From assembly GCF_000372465.1 (NCBI RefSeq), contig NZ_AQUZ01000002.1:124160-188159 (forward strand): DNA of 64,000 bases. The letters are read 5' to 3'. The DNA comes from Kribbella catacumbae DSM 19601. GTDB taxonomy: Bacteria > Actinomycetota > Actinomycetes > Propionibacteriales > Kribbellaceae. This document shows positions 1 through 8,528 of this stretch, one piece after another (the stretch's first letter is position 1; each line of letters starts with the position of its first letter). A program made the position numbers and the translations under genes. The notes beneath the pieces are model-generated. The model did no database searches, was not told where the DNA came from, and worked only from the letters and a program-made list of their open reading frames with translations.

Positions 1-244
1 CGGGGGTGGGCTTGTCGGGCACCGGCTCGGACGCCGGGGGGCCGGCTGCCTGCCCAACATGAGTGGCATCTTCAATCGGTGGTTCGGCAACGTCGAAGGT
101 CGGCTCGTCGTATCCGGCTCCCTCGGCCGGCGGAGGGGTTCCCGCGCCGGTCCGCCGGAACTCGTCGAGGAAGGATGTGTCGACCTCCATGGAGTCGTTG
201 GCCTTCGCGTCATCGAGCAGGTCCTGAAAACTGCCGCCACCCAT
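1..244 (-). CDS. Partial unknown acidic/proline-rich protein, N-terminal part
   Basis: The frame is open from an ATG at 244 to the window edge, so the C-terminus lies outside. The visible 81 residues begin MGGGSFQDLLDDAKAND and are then rich in Pro, Glu, Asp and Ala, which suggests a disordered region. The start lies two bases after the stop of the upstream ribbon-helix-helix gene, so the two are probably co-transcribed and translationally coupled. No family recognised. It could be an accessory partner of the DNA-binding protein, but nothing in the visible part shows this. Confidence 0.6.
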   Translation of the reverse strand, partial: MGGGSFQDLLDDAKANDSMEVDTSFLDEFRRTGAGTPPPAEGAGYDEPTFDVAEPPIEDATHVGQAAGPPASEPVPDKPTP

Positions 245-246
245 GA

Positions 247-585
247 TCACAACTCCCCGTCCTCGGCATCGAGCAGATAGTTGTCGCCTCGAGTGAGGCC
301 GATGAGGGAGTCGAAGCCCTGTGTGACAACCCGCTCGAGATTCGCGCTGTTCGTCGACAAAGCCTTGACCTCGTCGACCAGCTGATTGAGCCGGGCGATC
401 TCAAGGGTCGGCAGGTCGTAGTCCAGGTTCTCGCGCCGGATCTTCTCGTCGACAGCCTCGGCCATGTACTCGTTGACCGACGTGTAGCCGCGGCGCTGGG
501 CCCAGTACTCCGCCCGCTGCTTGACGTCCGGATGGAGGCGCACGACCGCGCGCTCCCGGCGATCCTGGTTGACGACTGCCGACAT
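247..585 (-). CDS. Small ribbon-helix-helix-like DNA-binding protein
   Basis: A 112-residue protein. The N-terminal part has a beta-strand-like stretch (RAVVRLHPDVKQRAEYWA) followed by two helices (SVNEYMAEAVDEKIRREN), the pattern of CopG/Arc/MobC-like ribbon-helix-helix proteins. The rest (roughly residues 55-112) looks helical and acidic. Such proteins are plasmid copy-control repressors, antitoxins or relaxosome accessory proteins; the sequence alone does not say which. It is the first gene of a minus-strand pair with the partial gene 1-244, and its upstream region (586-868) is AT-rich for this DNA. The family type is inferred from pattern, not from a search. Confidence 0.65.
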   Translation of the reverse strand: MSAVVNQDRRERAVVRLHPDVKQRAEYWAQRRGYTSVNEYMAEAVDEKIRRENLDYDLPTLEIARLNQLVDEVKALSTNSANLERVVTQGFDSLIGLTRGDNYLLDAEDGEL

Positions 586-868
586 GCTGAACCTCCCCGG
601 TGAGCATCCACGTCCTTTATGAATACATCATACTAAGCCATTTAGATACCCATGTAATGTCGATCTGATGGTTCATTGTGCCTGCGGGTCGGCTTGGGCT
701 AGTGAGATCGACAGAGTCGATCCGGGATCTCAGCGAAGAAGAAACCTGGTTGGTTGCAGGGCGCCCGGTTGAGTCCGGGCGCCGGAACCCGCAGCACTAC
801 GCGTGCGCAGGACCTCCAATGACCACTGCAGGTCTCATCCATCGACACGACATTGAGGACCATCTGCC
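586..868. promoter_or_regulatory. Divergent intergenic region, likely promoters
   Basis: This 283-bp stretch separates divergent genes (minus RHH gene, plus 869 gene). Positions 618-670 are markedly AT-rich for this window (TTTATGAATACATCATACTAAG and the following bases), consistent with a promoter or an operator for the adjacent RHH protein. No exact repeat or clear -35/-10 pair could be assigned. Confidence 0.4.
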
Positions 869-1138
869 ATGCCCACAAAGACCATGACCCGAATCGACGC
901 CGGACTGATCACCCTGAACCTTCCGGTGAGCTCAGACGGCGGAACCTGGTACCAGATCCCGTTCAAAGGCGAGAGCGCCACGTACGTCGACCGCCAGGCA
1001 GCCGCATACGTCATCGCCTACGGGGACCGGGTGGACATCGCCATCGACGAGAACACCGACTGGTCACGATTCCCGACAACCTTTGACGCCCTGTGCGCCA
1101 ACGTGCCCGTCTACGCAGTGGAGTACGCGCAGGCCTGA
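869..1138 (+). CDS. Unknown small protein
   Basis: 89 residues, ATG preceded by GAGGA at suitable spacing. The protein is slightly acidic with alternating hydrophobic residues (YVDRQAAAYVIAYGDRVDIAIDE), so probably a small folded domain. No motif recognised. It opens a run of small plus-strand genes of unknown function (869 to 9248) that looks like accessory plasmid or phage DNA. Confidence 0.6.
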   Translation: MPTKTMTRIDAGLITLNLPVSSDGGTWYQIPFKGESATYVDRQAAAYVIAYGDRVDIAIDENTDWSRFPTTFDALCANVPVYAVEYAQA

Positions 1139-1185
1139 TCCACGTACTCGCTCACCCACGTCCCGAAGCGGGAGCACCGATCACC

Positions 1186-1659
1186 ATGTCATTCCTCGAA
1201 CGCATCGGCTACCTCGAGACCAAGGGACAGGAGCAGGCGCGACTCGCCCAGTCCCCCGAGGGCTCGACCAACCACTACCTGTCCACGCTGCCGATCACTC
1301 TTGCCGACTGGCCCCAAGACATGCTGGTCGAGCTGCCCTGGAAGCCGCCGCGCACCACGGAACCGCACCGTGTCGTCGTTGTCCCCCTCGACTACCGGCC
1401 GGACTCGCGGCCTGGTCGCGTTGACAAGGAGCCGTTGCCGCGCAAGCGCAACAGCGGTGCGTGGAGCTGTGCTGTGGTCTCGTCCGACCACCCGAGCTAT
1501 CCGGCCGGCGGCTATCGCATCGTCGTGTCAGCCGCCGAGATCGCGCGCGGCCGCAGGGTCGACCTCGCCGGCGTCCTGGTCAGTCCGAAACCGACCCCAG
1601 CGATAGCCACGTGCAAAAGCACGGCTGGGCGGTCCAATGGAAGTGGGATGCCGTCATGA
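1186..1659 (+). CDS. Unknown protein
   Basis: 157 residues from the ATG at 1186 (MSFLERIGYLETKGQEQARL). An upstream in-frame ATG at 1093 overlaps the previous gene and is less likely. The middle part is basic and rich in Pro, Arg and Val. The stop overlaps the ATG of the next gene in an ATGA arrangement, implying translational coupling. No family recognised. Confidence 0.6.
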   Translation: MSFLERIGYLETKGQEQARLAQSPEGSTNHYLSTLPITLADWPQDMLVELPWKPPRTTEPHRVVVVPLDYRPDSRPGRVDKEPLPRKRNSGAWSCAVVSSDHPSYPAGGYRIVVSAAEIARGRRVDLAGVLVSPKPTPAIATCKSTAGRSNGSGMPS

Positions 1660-1964
1660 GCACCGCTACTTTCACCGACAAGCTCGGCGCCACCGGCCGC
1701 ACCGGAGAGCAGGTGATCGTGCCGATCTGCAACGACGACGGGCTGCCTCAGCTCGCGATCGCCGAGGTGGTCGAAGTTGTCGTGCGGGAGCCCAATCCAT
1801 TCGCTTCCGAACTGAGCGTGCGCACGCGCGTCGGCGACGACGAAAGCTGCGTCTACGAGCCCGACGAGATCGTCATTCTCGCTGCGGCCGGCACCGCGCC
1901 ATGGGGTACGGCTATCGGTCCGGCGGCGAGACAAGCCAGCTCGCTGACAACGACTTCTCGATGA
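1656..1964 (+). CDS. Unknown small protein
   Basis: 102 residues. The start at 1656 is chosen for the four-base ATGA overlap with the upstream stop. The core (EQVIVPICNDDGLPQLAIAEV and VRTRVGDDESCVYEPDEIVIL) looks like a small beta-rich domain; the last 20 residues are low complexity. No known family. Confidence 0.6.
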   Translation: MSTATFTDKLGATGRTGEQVIVPICNDDGLPQLAIAEVVEVVVREPNPFASELSVRTRVGDDESCVYEPDEIVILAAAGTAPWGTAIGPAARQASSLTTTSR

Positions 1965-2034
1965 CGTGCATGAGGAGCACCTGCAACACCATCCCTGTGC
2001 TGCCCTGCATGGTAGCCACCAAGACAGGAGAGCC

Positions 2035-2640
2035 GTGATCTTCCGTAACATCGCACGAATCCTCGCCGTCGTCCTGATCGGCGCCGGTGCCCTGGTGGCC
2101 TGCAGCGACGATCAGCAGGCCTGTGCCGCCATCGCAGGTAGCCTGTCGAAGCCGAGCCCGCCGAGGCCGGGATCCCAGCGCACCTCGTCGAAGGTGCAAG
2201 ACCGGCCGATGAAGACCTCTGGCTCGAACCCGGGCAGCAGCAAAAAGACGACAACGAACCCGTACTGGCGCACGTCGACCAAGCCCAGCACCTGGGGCGG
2301 CTACAACACCGGCGGGCGAAACTGGTCGAAGCCGTACCGGAAGAACATGCCGCTCGCACCTCAGCCGGTAATCGTGAACTACTACGGCCGCGACTACCGC
2401 AGCTATCCAAGCTATCCCGGCTATTACCCAGTCGGGGTATGGCCCGAAGGGTACGGCGCCCGGTACGGCTGCGTGGCTGACCGCGAGAGTACTCCGGAGC
2501 CGATCGGCACACCGACGCCGTCCCCGACAGCAACGGTAACCACCACCGTCGAGCCGACCACGACTCCGACCGCCTCCGCGACTCGCAGCGGAACAGCCAC
2601 TCCGAGCGGAACGGCCACTTCGAGCGGCACTGCTCGCTAA
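2035..2640 (+). CDS. Predicted lipoprotein with Tyr/Pro-rich and Ser/Thr-rich tail
   Basis: 201 residues from a GTG at 2035 with AGGAG just upstream; longer in-frame starts lack a ribosome site. The N-terminus is a lipoprotein signal: basic start (FRNIAR), hydrophobic stretch, then a lipobox LVAC with Cys around residue 21. The mature protein has a Ser/Lys/Thr/Gly-rich segment, a Tyr-rich segment (YYGRDYRSYPSYPGYYP), and a C-terminal tail of Thr/Ser/Ala repeats ending SGTATPSGTATSSGTAR. Expected on the outer face of the membrane, the tail resembling a cell-wall-spanning linker. Role unknown; surface display during transfer or exclusion is only a guess. Confidence 0.7.
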   Translation: MIFRNIARILAVVLIGAGALVACSDDQQACAAIAGSLSKPSPPRPGSQRTSSKVQDRPMKTSGSNPGSSKKTTTNPYWRTSTKPSTWGGYNTGGRNWSKPYRKNMPLAPQPVIVNYYGRDYRSYPSYPGYYPVGVWPEGYGARYGCVADRESTPEPIGTPTPSPTATVTTTVEPTTTPTASATRSGTATPSGTATSSGTAR

Positions 2641-2788
2641 GCGGTCACCGCCACCTGGGCCTGTGTCCCGCTGCAGGACTCCCAGGCCAGGGCATGCGAA
2701 CGGCCGCCCCGTTTCGAGGAGCGCGATGCAAGGACAGCCGCAGCCAGACGCCCCTCGTCCACCCCTCCACGCAGACAGGAACCGTCCA

Positions 2789-3037
2789 ATGCGGATCTAT
2801 CACGGCACAGCGGTAGATGGCGACGCGCCGATCATCAGCATGGTGGCAATCGCCAAGGATGAGGTGTCAGCGCGTCGGGTGATGCACGAGTACGAGGCAG
2901 ACGTCCACACGGACGACCCGCGCCTGGACGACGAGATCTGGCTCAGTCCGGAGCTGACCCACATTCAGTTCCTCGGCGAGGCAGCACCGCACCTCGCAGC
3001 AGGGAGCGTGGTCTGTCCCGTACCGGGTGCGATCTAG
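2789..3037 (+). CDS. Unknown small acidic protein
   Basis: 82 residues from the ATG at 2789 (MRIYHGTAVDGDAPIISMVA). The middle is helical and acidic (RRVMHEYEADVHTDDPRLDD). No upstream in-frame start has a better ribosome site. No recognised family. Confidence 0.55.
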   Translation: MRIYHGTAVDGDAPIISMVAIAKDEVSARRVMHEYEADVHTDDPRLDDEIWLSPELTHIQFLGEAAPHLAAGSVVCPVPGAI

Positions 3038-3220
3038 CCGTGGAGGAGGCATTCGGCCCGACCTCCAGCAAGGAGTCATGGAAAGAGGTGATGGTCGATC
3101 CGACCGCTGCTCGCTCGGGAACGACCAGGCAGCCCAGAGGTCGCCCCAGAAGTGTGACGCAGTGCCGCCCTCTGCGCGTGCTCCCGAACGACCCGCCCAA
3201 AGCCCACCAAGGAGACCCCA

Positions 3221-3571
3221 ATGACCAGGCCCGAGCCAACCATGACCACTATCGGCAATGAGGTACCGATCCGCTTCTCCGGAGGCCTGGTCGAACTCGT
3301 CGGCACAGTGCTCCACGACCCGGCAACCGGGCTACTCGTACTGGACACCGGCGACGGCGAGCCCGAGGAGTACCTGAGCATCTCGCTTGATGCCTACGGC
3401 ATCTCGCGAACAGCCGACGACGAAGTGTTCGTCAAGGACTGCGACGAAGGCGAGGGCGTCGCACAGAGCCTCATCGACGCAGGCCTGGCAGAGATCGTCA
3501 GTGAGCACAGCATTGGATCGTTCTCGGCGCGGGCCGTACGCCTGCGCATCCTCCCGAAACAAGAGGGCTGA
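3221..3571 (+). CDS. Unknown small acidic protein
   Basis: 116 residues; the ATG follows AAGGAG with good spacing. Strongly acidic with alternating strands (VELVGTVLHDPATGLLVLDTGDGEPEEYL), so probably a small beta-rich fold. No motif recognised. Part of the small-gene cluster. Confidence 0.6.
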   Translation: MTRPEPTMTTIGNEVPIRFSGGLVELVGTVLHDPATGLLVLDTGDGEPEEYLSISLDAYGISRTADDEVFVKDCDEGEGVAQSLIDAGLAEIVSEHSIGSFSARAVRLRILPKQEG

Positions 3572-3850
3572 CCAGCGTGGTCGGGAGGGAGGACGAGCAC
3601 GCCCCTTACCAGGCGAGCCCGCAAGGCATCCGGGAGGCAGAGAAACAGCCAGCTTCAGTGGGGGATGCGGCGTGGCAGAACACGAGCAGGGATCAACGGA
3701 GTTGATCCGGGCTTCATCTGGACAGCACACCTGGTCTGGCTGATCTCGGCCTCGGCGGTCTGCTTGTCGCCACTCAACCGCCTATCCCGTCGACTGGTGC
3801 ATGACACCTCGGCCGGAGGAGGCCTACGGCGTTCACAGGAGGACTGCCCC

Positions 3851-4081
3851 ATGCCCGCACACGATCCGAGCGAGACCGAGATCGACATCGCCGTAGCACA
3901 GAAACAACTCGTAAAGCTCGCCGAAGAGCAGCGGCGCATTCAGGACAAGATCCAGGTCGAGCTGAGGACCCAGAACCTGATCGCGTTCTTTGCCGTCCTC
4001 AAGCAGCCTGCCAGTCCGGGCGCCGACGACTCGGAGCTCGAAGAACTCGAGCAGGACATTCGCAGCCGCTTGAAGAGCTGA
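3851..4081 (+). CDS. Small coiled-coil protein
   Basis: 76 residues from the ATG at 3851, with AGGAGG about 15 bases upstream. Residues 10-45 form one long amphipathic helix (IDIAVAQKQLVKLAEEQRRI) with heptad-like Leu/Ile spacing, and the C-terminus is acidic then basic. Likely oligomeric; partner unknown. Confidence 0.55.
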   Translation: MPAHDPSETEIDIAVAQKQLVKLAEEQRRIQDKIQVELRTQNLIAFFAVLKQPASPGADDSELEELEQDIRSRLKS

Positions 4082-4456
4082 TCTGCATGACGCTGTGATG
4101 GCCGATCTAATGCCTGCTTCAGGTGGCTCTGGCGCGCCCATCATCACAGCCCCTCTCCCTGCGCCAGGTGTTCGGAAGACCTTCATCGAGGCCAGGGACC
4201 CGAGCACAGCAGGGCATCAGGCCAGGTCGACGTGGTTGATCCGCGACTCAGAAAGCGCTACTGCACTCGATCGGCGAGGCCGATTCGGGCTTTGAGATGA
4301 CTACTGAATTGTGACGAGTCGTCTGAACGGCGCAGCCCATTCGAGGCACGCCACGAGCCCAGTCAGCCACCTGTTGCACGCCGTCTCGGCAATGGGACCA
4401 GCAAGTCCATGGCCGTGCCCGCTCCTCCATCCAGCCAACTCACCCAAGGAGACAAC
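4082..4456. other. Intergenic region, no supported gene
   Basis: 375 bp between the coiled-coil gene and ssb. A 66-codon frame at 4095-4295 is present but has no ribosome site and low-complexity composition, so I leave it out. The end of the stretch must carry the leader of ssb (AAGGAGACAAC before 4457). Confidence 0.4.
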
Positions 4457-4936
4457 ATGTCGAACCCGGTCAACCACGGAACCCTCATCGGCCGTCTGGC
4501 CCGCGACCCGATCCGATTCAACAACAGCGACGGCTCGCAGAAGGTCGTCTTCACAGTCTTCGCGGACCGCGACTACAAGAACGCCCAGGGCGAGGCACTG
4601 TCGGACGCGATCTCCGTCGAGGCGTTCGTGCGCAAGGAGACGACCTTCGAGGAGACTCCCTTCGCCAAGATCCATCAGGGAGACAAGGTCGCGCTGAGTA
4701 CGACCTTGCGCATGGATTCCTACGTCCGCAACGGCGAGAACATCTTCGACCTGAAGGTCGTCGTCGAGAAGATCACTTTCCTCGATTCGCTTCAGGTGAC
4801 CCAGGCCCGCCTGGCTGAACGCGTTGCCGCCGCCGAGCAGACCAACCAGGCGGCCCGCGCAGCTGCGCCGGCCCAGGCCAAGGCCCTTGCCGGGGCCCAG
4901 AGCTCGCCGATTGGCTCCGAACTCCCCTTCGGCTGA
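4457..4936 (+). CDS. ssb: Single-stranded DNA-binding protein
   Basis: 159 residues; ATG 4457 preceded by AAGGAGACAAC. Residues 1-115 show the SSB OB-fold pattern: GTLIGRLARDPIR at the N-terminus, VVFTVFADRDYKN, a loop, and a closing strand near IFDLKVVVEKITFL. SSB coats single-stranded DNA in replication and repair. The linker is Ala/Gln-rich and the last residues are SELPFG; the usual host tip is strongly acidic (DDDIPF type), so this tip keeps the PF but not the acidic run. It would serve the element's own polymerase and helicases further right. Confidence 0.85.
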   Translation: MSNPVNHGTLIGRLARDPIRFNNSDGSQKVVFTVFADRDYKNAQGEALSDAISVEAFVRKETTFEETPFAKIHQGDKVALSTTLRMDSYVRNGENIFDLKVVVEKITFLDSLQVTQARLAERVAAAEQTNQAARAAAPAQAKALAGAQSSPIGSELPFG

Positions 4937-5326
4937 TCACATCCGGCCAGCAGCCCAGACACCTGCGGACGGGAACCACACCAGGCATCGGCTGCCGGGA
5001 GATGGTTCCCGTCTTCTGGACAATGCCGCGCCGATGCAGATCAGCGTGGCCCGGTCCTGACCTGGACGAGGATCCGCACCGGGCCAGGCCCACCATTCAC
5101 TTTCTGAGCGAACGCCCGGATCCACCGCAGCCCCCAGAGGGCCCCACCAGCGGAAATGAATTGAGAGTGCTGCCCCATGCCCGAACCACTGCTGTCGAAG
5201 ACGTGGCGCTTCCTGCACCGCGGCCAGGTATTGCGTGCTGCGCAGAGCTTCCGCGCTGCCTGGGCCACACACGCGATGGTCGACGGACTCGCGCCACGCA
5301 TGCTCTGTTCTGAGGCAATAACGCTA

Positions 5327-5346
5327 GTGCCTCGTCAAGCAACGTT
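5327..5346. repeat. Left terminal inverted repeat of the IS
   Basis: GTGCCTCGTCAAGCAACGTT. Matches the right end in 19 of 20 positions and is flanked outside by TA at 5325-5326. Confidence 0.92.
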
Positions 5347-6429
5347 GGGTAGGTAATCGGGTCGGCGGATCTTGGAGTCGACAGCGAAGTGGCGTTTGGG
5401 TTGAGAGCGTTTGTTGTGCCAGCGGACGTAGCCGGCGATCGCGTTCTCCTGAGCGGTGTGGCTGGGGTAGTCGCTGCCGTCGAGGGTGAAGTAGCGCAGC
5501 GCGGTGAACTCGCACTCGATCCAGTTCAGCCAGGAGGCGTTGCTCGGGGTGAACACTAACTCGACGCCGTTGTCACGGCACCAGGCAACGACTTCGGATT
5601 TCTTGTGGGGTGAGAAGTTGTCACAGATCACGTGCAGCTTCCCGGTCGGGAACCTGGCCCGGAGTTGCTTGAGGAAGGCGAGGAACTCCTGCCAGCGTTT
5701 GCGGTCGCGGAACCGGTAGAACATCTGGCCGGTGGCCAGGTCCAGGCCGGCGAGCATCTGCCTGATGCCACCGGTGCGATGGTAGGTGGCTCGCTGTCTG
5801 GCCGGGCCGGCGACCGGGAACCAGCCTCTACCAGGCCGGGGCTGGAGGTTGAGCGGGCCGAACTCGTCGACGCAGATCACCCGGCCATCAGCTGGTGGAT
5901 GGTCATACAGGTCGAGGATGTGGGCCATCTTCGACGCGAACTCGGGGTCCCGGCTGCCTTTCCAGGTCTTGGTAGCTTGCCAGCTGACACCCGCGGCCCG
6001 CAGGATCTTGCGCACCGATTCGGTACTGATCCGGATCTTGCTGTTCTCGGCCAGGTACTCGACCAATTTCGTGAGGCTCCACGTCGTGAACGGCCGGCCC
6101 AGCCGTTGCGGCGGAGTTTTCGCGACCCGGCAGACCGTCTCACGAACCGGGGGGCCGAACCTCTTCGGTCGCCCCCCGCTCCATTTTGGGTCCAAAGCCG
6201 CGAACCCGGACTCGTTGAACGCGTGAATCACCTCCCGCGCATACTGCGCCGTCGCCGCGAACATCCCCGCCGCATCACCAGCACTACGACCCTGCACCGA
6301 GGCCAGCACGATCCCGGCCCGCCGCAACCGCACCCGGTCCTTGGCCGTGCGGGTGATCTTCACCAACCGAGCCGCTTCTTCGGGCTCCAACGCACGCACG
6401 AACACCTCAGGCTGTCGACCCATCGCCAC
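5335..6429 (-). CDS. IS630-family DDE transposase
   Basis: 364 residues, within the usual range for the family. The N-terminal third is helix-turn-helix-like (residues 12-80, then a Trp/Arg-rich linker and a second HTH at about 105-150). The catalytic DDE triad is visible: D188 in VICVDEFGPL, D270 in HVICDNFSPH and E305 in WLNWIECEF, with 34 residues between the last two (DD34E, typical of IS630). It cuts and joins the IS ends at TA sites. No frameshift is needed for expression. It sits alone in the IS and interrupts the 5177 gene. Confidence 0.93.
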   Translation of the reverse strand: MAMGRQPEVFVRALEPEEAARLVKITRTAKDRVRLRRAGIVLASVQGRSAGDAAGMFAATAQYAREVIHAFNESGFAALDPKWSGGRPKRFGPPVRETVCRVAKTPPQRLGRPFTTWSLTKLVEYLAENSKIRISTESVRKILRAAGVSWQATKTWKGSRDPEFASKMAHILDLYDHPPADGRVICVDEFGPLNLQPRPGRGWFPVAGPARQRATYHRTGGIRQMLAGLDLATGQMFYRFRDRKRWQEFLAFLKQLRARFPTGKLHVICDNFSPHKKSEVVAWCRDNGVELVFTPSNASWLNWIECEFTALRYFTLDGSDYPSHTAQENAIAGYVRWHNKRSQPKRHFAVDSKIRRPDYLPNVA

Positions 6430-6490
6430 CTCCGACAGCCAGCCTCCAAAACCAGCCCCAGCCAGGTCAACCCGACACGATTACAACGCC

Positions 6491-6510
6491 AACGTTTCTT
6501 GACGAGGCAC
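6491..6510. repeat. Right terminal inverted repeat of the IS
   Basis: AACGTTTCTTGACGAGGCAC, the inverted copy of the left end with one mismatch, flanked outside by TA at 6511-6512. Confidence 0.92.
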
Positions 6511-6776
6511 TAGCTGACCTGCTGTGCGCGTTGGGCGAGCCAGAGTTCGCCGGCCTGCTGCTGACCGCCCACACCGTCGAGCACGCCGGCGTGCCGGAGC
6601 GCTTGGCCCGCCACCACGGCGATTCCAGGATCGACCACGCCCAAGTAGACGCCAGGCTCGCGCATTGGCGGGATTGGAACGAGGTCAGACAGCCACTCCC
6701 TGCCGATCACGGCCTCGACGTCACAGCGCATACAGCGGCCTGGGACCAGATCGCGGCTACGGACCGGATTGCCTGA

Positions 6777-7094
6777 CCTCAACCAGTGCCGGCCTTGCGT
6801 CACCGCTCCACAAGGATTCTTCATTGAACTCACCGATCCCTGAAGATCCCCGAACCGGCGCCGCATCCGGCTGGCCATCTGGGCTGCCAGGTGCTGAGCA
6901 GAAGCCCGAGACGCTCCAGGCCCGCGACGAGGCCTGCCCGTGGACACCGACGTGATGTCCGATGGCACGTTGCCGCACTTCACGTACTTGCCAAGGGCAC
7001 CGACACCGATGAGTCGTCCAATTCACCCCAGCCCATCACGCGCCACAGATCGACAGCGCCGGTCTGTGGCATTCCCCAGAGGAGATAGCACTCG
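6777..7094. other. Intergenic region, no supported gene
   Basis: 318 bp. Short frames here run into the next gene out of frame and have no ribosome site. The end holds AGAGGAG directly before the ATG at 7095. Confidence 0.4.
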
Positions 7095-7445
7095 ATGCAG
7101 CTCATCAACGACCGCTCCGAGTACACGCAGTTCACCGACGAGCACCTGCTCAGCACCGACTGGCAGCACGCGGCCGAGAGCTACCTCGACGCCAGAGTCG
7201 AGGGACGCGCGTTCACTGCCCACGGCCACTGGCCCCGTGCGATCCAGCGCACCCTGAAGCAACCACTCGAGCAGCACGTGATCTTCTCTCGCGTAATTCG
7301 CGATGAGTTCACCGGCGCGGTGATGGTCTCGACCGACATCGCCGCGGTCAACCTCGCCACCTTGTGCGCCTGGGCCGCGGAACCACCGCAGAACCAGACA
7401 GCCCAGTCCGATGGCATCGACGGTCATCGACGAACCCCGGAATGA
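7095..7445 (+). CDS. Unknown protein
   Basis: 116 residues with an AGAGGAG ribosome site. The pattern is alternating helix and strand (YTQFTDEHLLSTDWQHAAES; HVIFSRVIRDEFTGAVMVST). The gene ends 12 bases before the next start, so the two are probably one operon. No known family. Confidence 0.6.
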   Translation: MQLINDRSEYTQFTDEHLLSTDWQHAAESYLDARVEGRAFTAHGHWPRAIQRTLKQPLEQHVIFSRVIRDEFTGAVMVSTDIAAVNLATLCAWAAEPPQNQTAQSDGIDGHRRTPE

Positions 7446-7457
7446 GGTGATGGCTGG

Positions 7458-7748
7458 ATGAGCCAGCCCGTCGCGGTGTCGGACCTGAACCCAGGCGACT
7501 ACGTATGGGACATCGGGTGGACAACGCCACTGTTCGTGACAGGAGTGTCGCCCCCCATGCACCCGGCACTGGAAGCCGCCGGCTACCTGGTCGTCGCCGG
7601 CCACCGGTACCTACTCACCGAGAACCACTGGAGCCCGCGCGAACAGAAGCTCACCTACCGGGCCAACAAGCAACTGACACTCGATGATCCGGCCGCGGCC
7701 GCCTCGATCTACGGCGCACCGGCAGGCAAGGAAACGATCGACGGCTAG
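7458..7748 (+). CDS. Unknown small protein
   Basis: 96 residues from the ATG at 7458, GAGGTGA upstream. Beta-rich, with several Trp/Tyr (SDLNPGDYVWDIGWTTPLFV; HRYLLTENHWSP), like a small SH3-like or barrel domain. Family not recognised. Probably co-transcribed with the 7095 gene. Confidence 0.6.
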   Translation: MSQPVAVSDLNPGDYVWDIGWTTPLFVTGVSPPMHPALEAAGYLVVAGHRYLLTENHWSPREQKLTYRANKQLTLDDPAAAASIYGAPAGKETIDG

Positions 7749-7855
7749 AACGATCACCACCATCAAGCCCACCACGGTCTAACGCGGCACCGTCTCCAGA
7801 TCCAAGCCACGAACACCAGACGATCGACAGGGCCACCGGAGCCACGGAGGAAGCC

Positions 7856-8086
7856 GTGAGCCAAGAATCTCAAGGCGAGATCGATGCTGCATGGCAAGCA
7901 ATGAAGCTCAAGCACGGTTGTGTCTGTCTGAAGAACCAGACCTCTCCTGAGTGCAACCTGCACAAGGACCAGAAGGAAGTTTCGATCATGTTCCAGGGGC
8001 TCTTCGACAAGGCCGCTGACATCACCGACATCGAGTTCAGCCATCGCGTGGACGCCCTCCACATCGATATCTACGGGGAAACGTAG
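7856..8086 (+). CDS. Unknown small Cys-containing protein
   Basis: 76 residues from a GTG at 7856 preceded by GGAGGAA. Contains CVC and one further Cys (KHGCVCLKNQTSPECNLHK), which with nearby His could bind a metal ion; this is a guess. No family recognised. Confidence 0.55.
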   Translation: MSQESQGEIDAAWQAMKLKHGCVCLKNQTSPECNLHKDQKEVSIMFQGLFDKAADITDIEFSHRVDALHIDIYGET

Positions 8087-8153
8087 CGAGCAAATCCGAA
8101 CCATCGCCCGGTGCCGGCGGCCCCGTTGAGCACACCAAGCTGAGGAGCGCTGC

Positions 8154-8528
8154 TTGACCAACCTCGTCCACAAGTACGCCGAACTGCAATACACAATTCC
8201 CAGGGCCACCGCCGCGACGATCCTGCATCGGGCAGCCGCCGACCCGAACGACCAAGTGACGCTGATCGCCGACGAAGGCGGCATCACTGCCACTGTCACC
8301 CTGCAGACCGGATACGACAGCGCCGCCCAAGCGACCAGCGACGCGATGACTCTGGCCAGCGCCGAGATGTACCGCCATACCCGTCAGCAAAGTGGCATCC
8401 CGGCGCCCTGGCGGGTGCTGATCGTCGACCGCGACGGCATGGCCGACCACCTCGCACATCCGCAAGCCACCACCGGCCCCGAAACATTGCCTCCGCACGA
8501 TGACGGCTTGGCCGGAACCACGCCCTGA
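8154..8528 (+). CDS. Unknown protein
   Basis: 124 residues from a TTG at 8154, chosen because GAGGAG lies at ideal spacing. The core is strand/helix mixed (AATILHRAAADPNDQVTLIA; TVTLQTGYDSAAQATSDAM); the last 30 residues are Pro/Thr-rich. Followed by a strong terminator at 8659. Function unknown. Confidence 0.6.
   Translation: MTNLVHKYAELQYTIPRATAATILHRAAADPNDQVTLIADEGGITATVTLQTGYDSAAQATSDAMTLASAEMYRHTRQQSGIPAPWRVLIVDRDGMADHLAHPQATTGPETLPPHDDGLAGTTP

Larger units (their letters stand above)
5327..6510 (-). mobile_element. IS630-family insertion sequence, 1184 bp, complete
   Basis: The terminal inverted repeats are 20 bp with one mismatch: left 5327-5346 GTGCCTCGTCAAGCAACGTT, right 6491-6510 (reverse complement GTGCCTCGTCAAGAAACGTT). 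Each end is flanked by TA (5325-5326 and 6511-6512), the usual IS630/Tc1-mariner target duplication. It carries one transposase gene on the minus strand whose stop lies inside the left repeat. Intact ends and an intact frame suggest recent, possibly active insertion. Confidence 0.92.
5177..6776 (+). pseudogene. Unknown gene split by an IS630-family insertion
   Basis: The 5' part runs from the ATG at 5177 (MPEPLLSKTWRFLHRGQ) to 5326, and the 3' part resumes after 6510. Removing the IS (5327-6510) and one TA copy joins ACGCTA to GCTGAC in frame, and the rebuilt frame continues to the TGA at 6774-6776, about 138 codons: ...EAITLADLLCALGEPEFAGLL... So the gene was intact before insertion. The protein is helical with several His residues (HTVEHAGVPERLARHHGD); no family recognised. 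In its present state only the first ~50 residues plus a few IS-encoded ones could be made. Confidence 0.75.

Noticed and set aside
5632..6513. Plus-strand frame of 293 codons across the IS
   Set aside because: Antisense of the transposase gene; the DDE motifs are on the minus strand.
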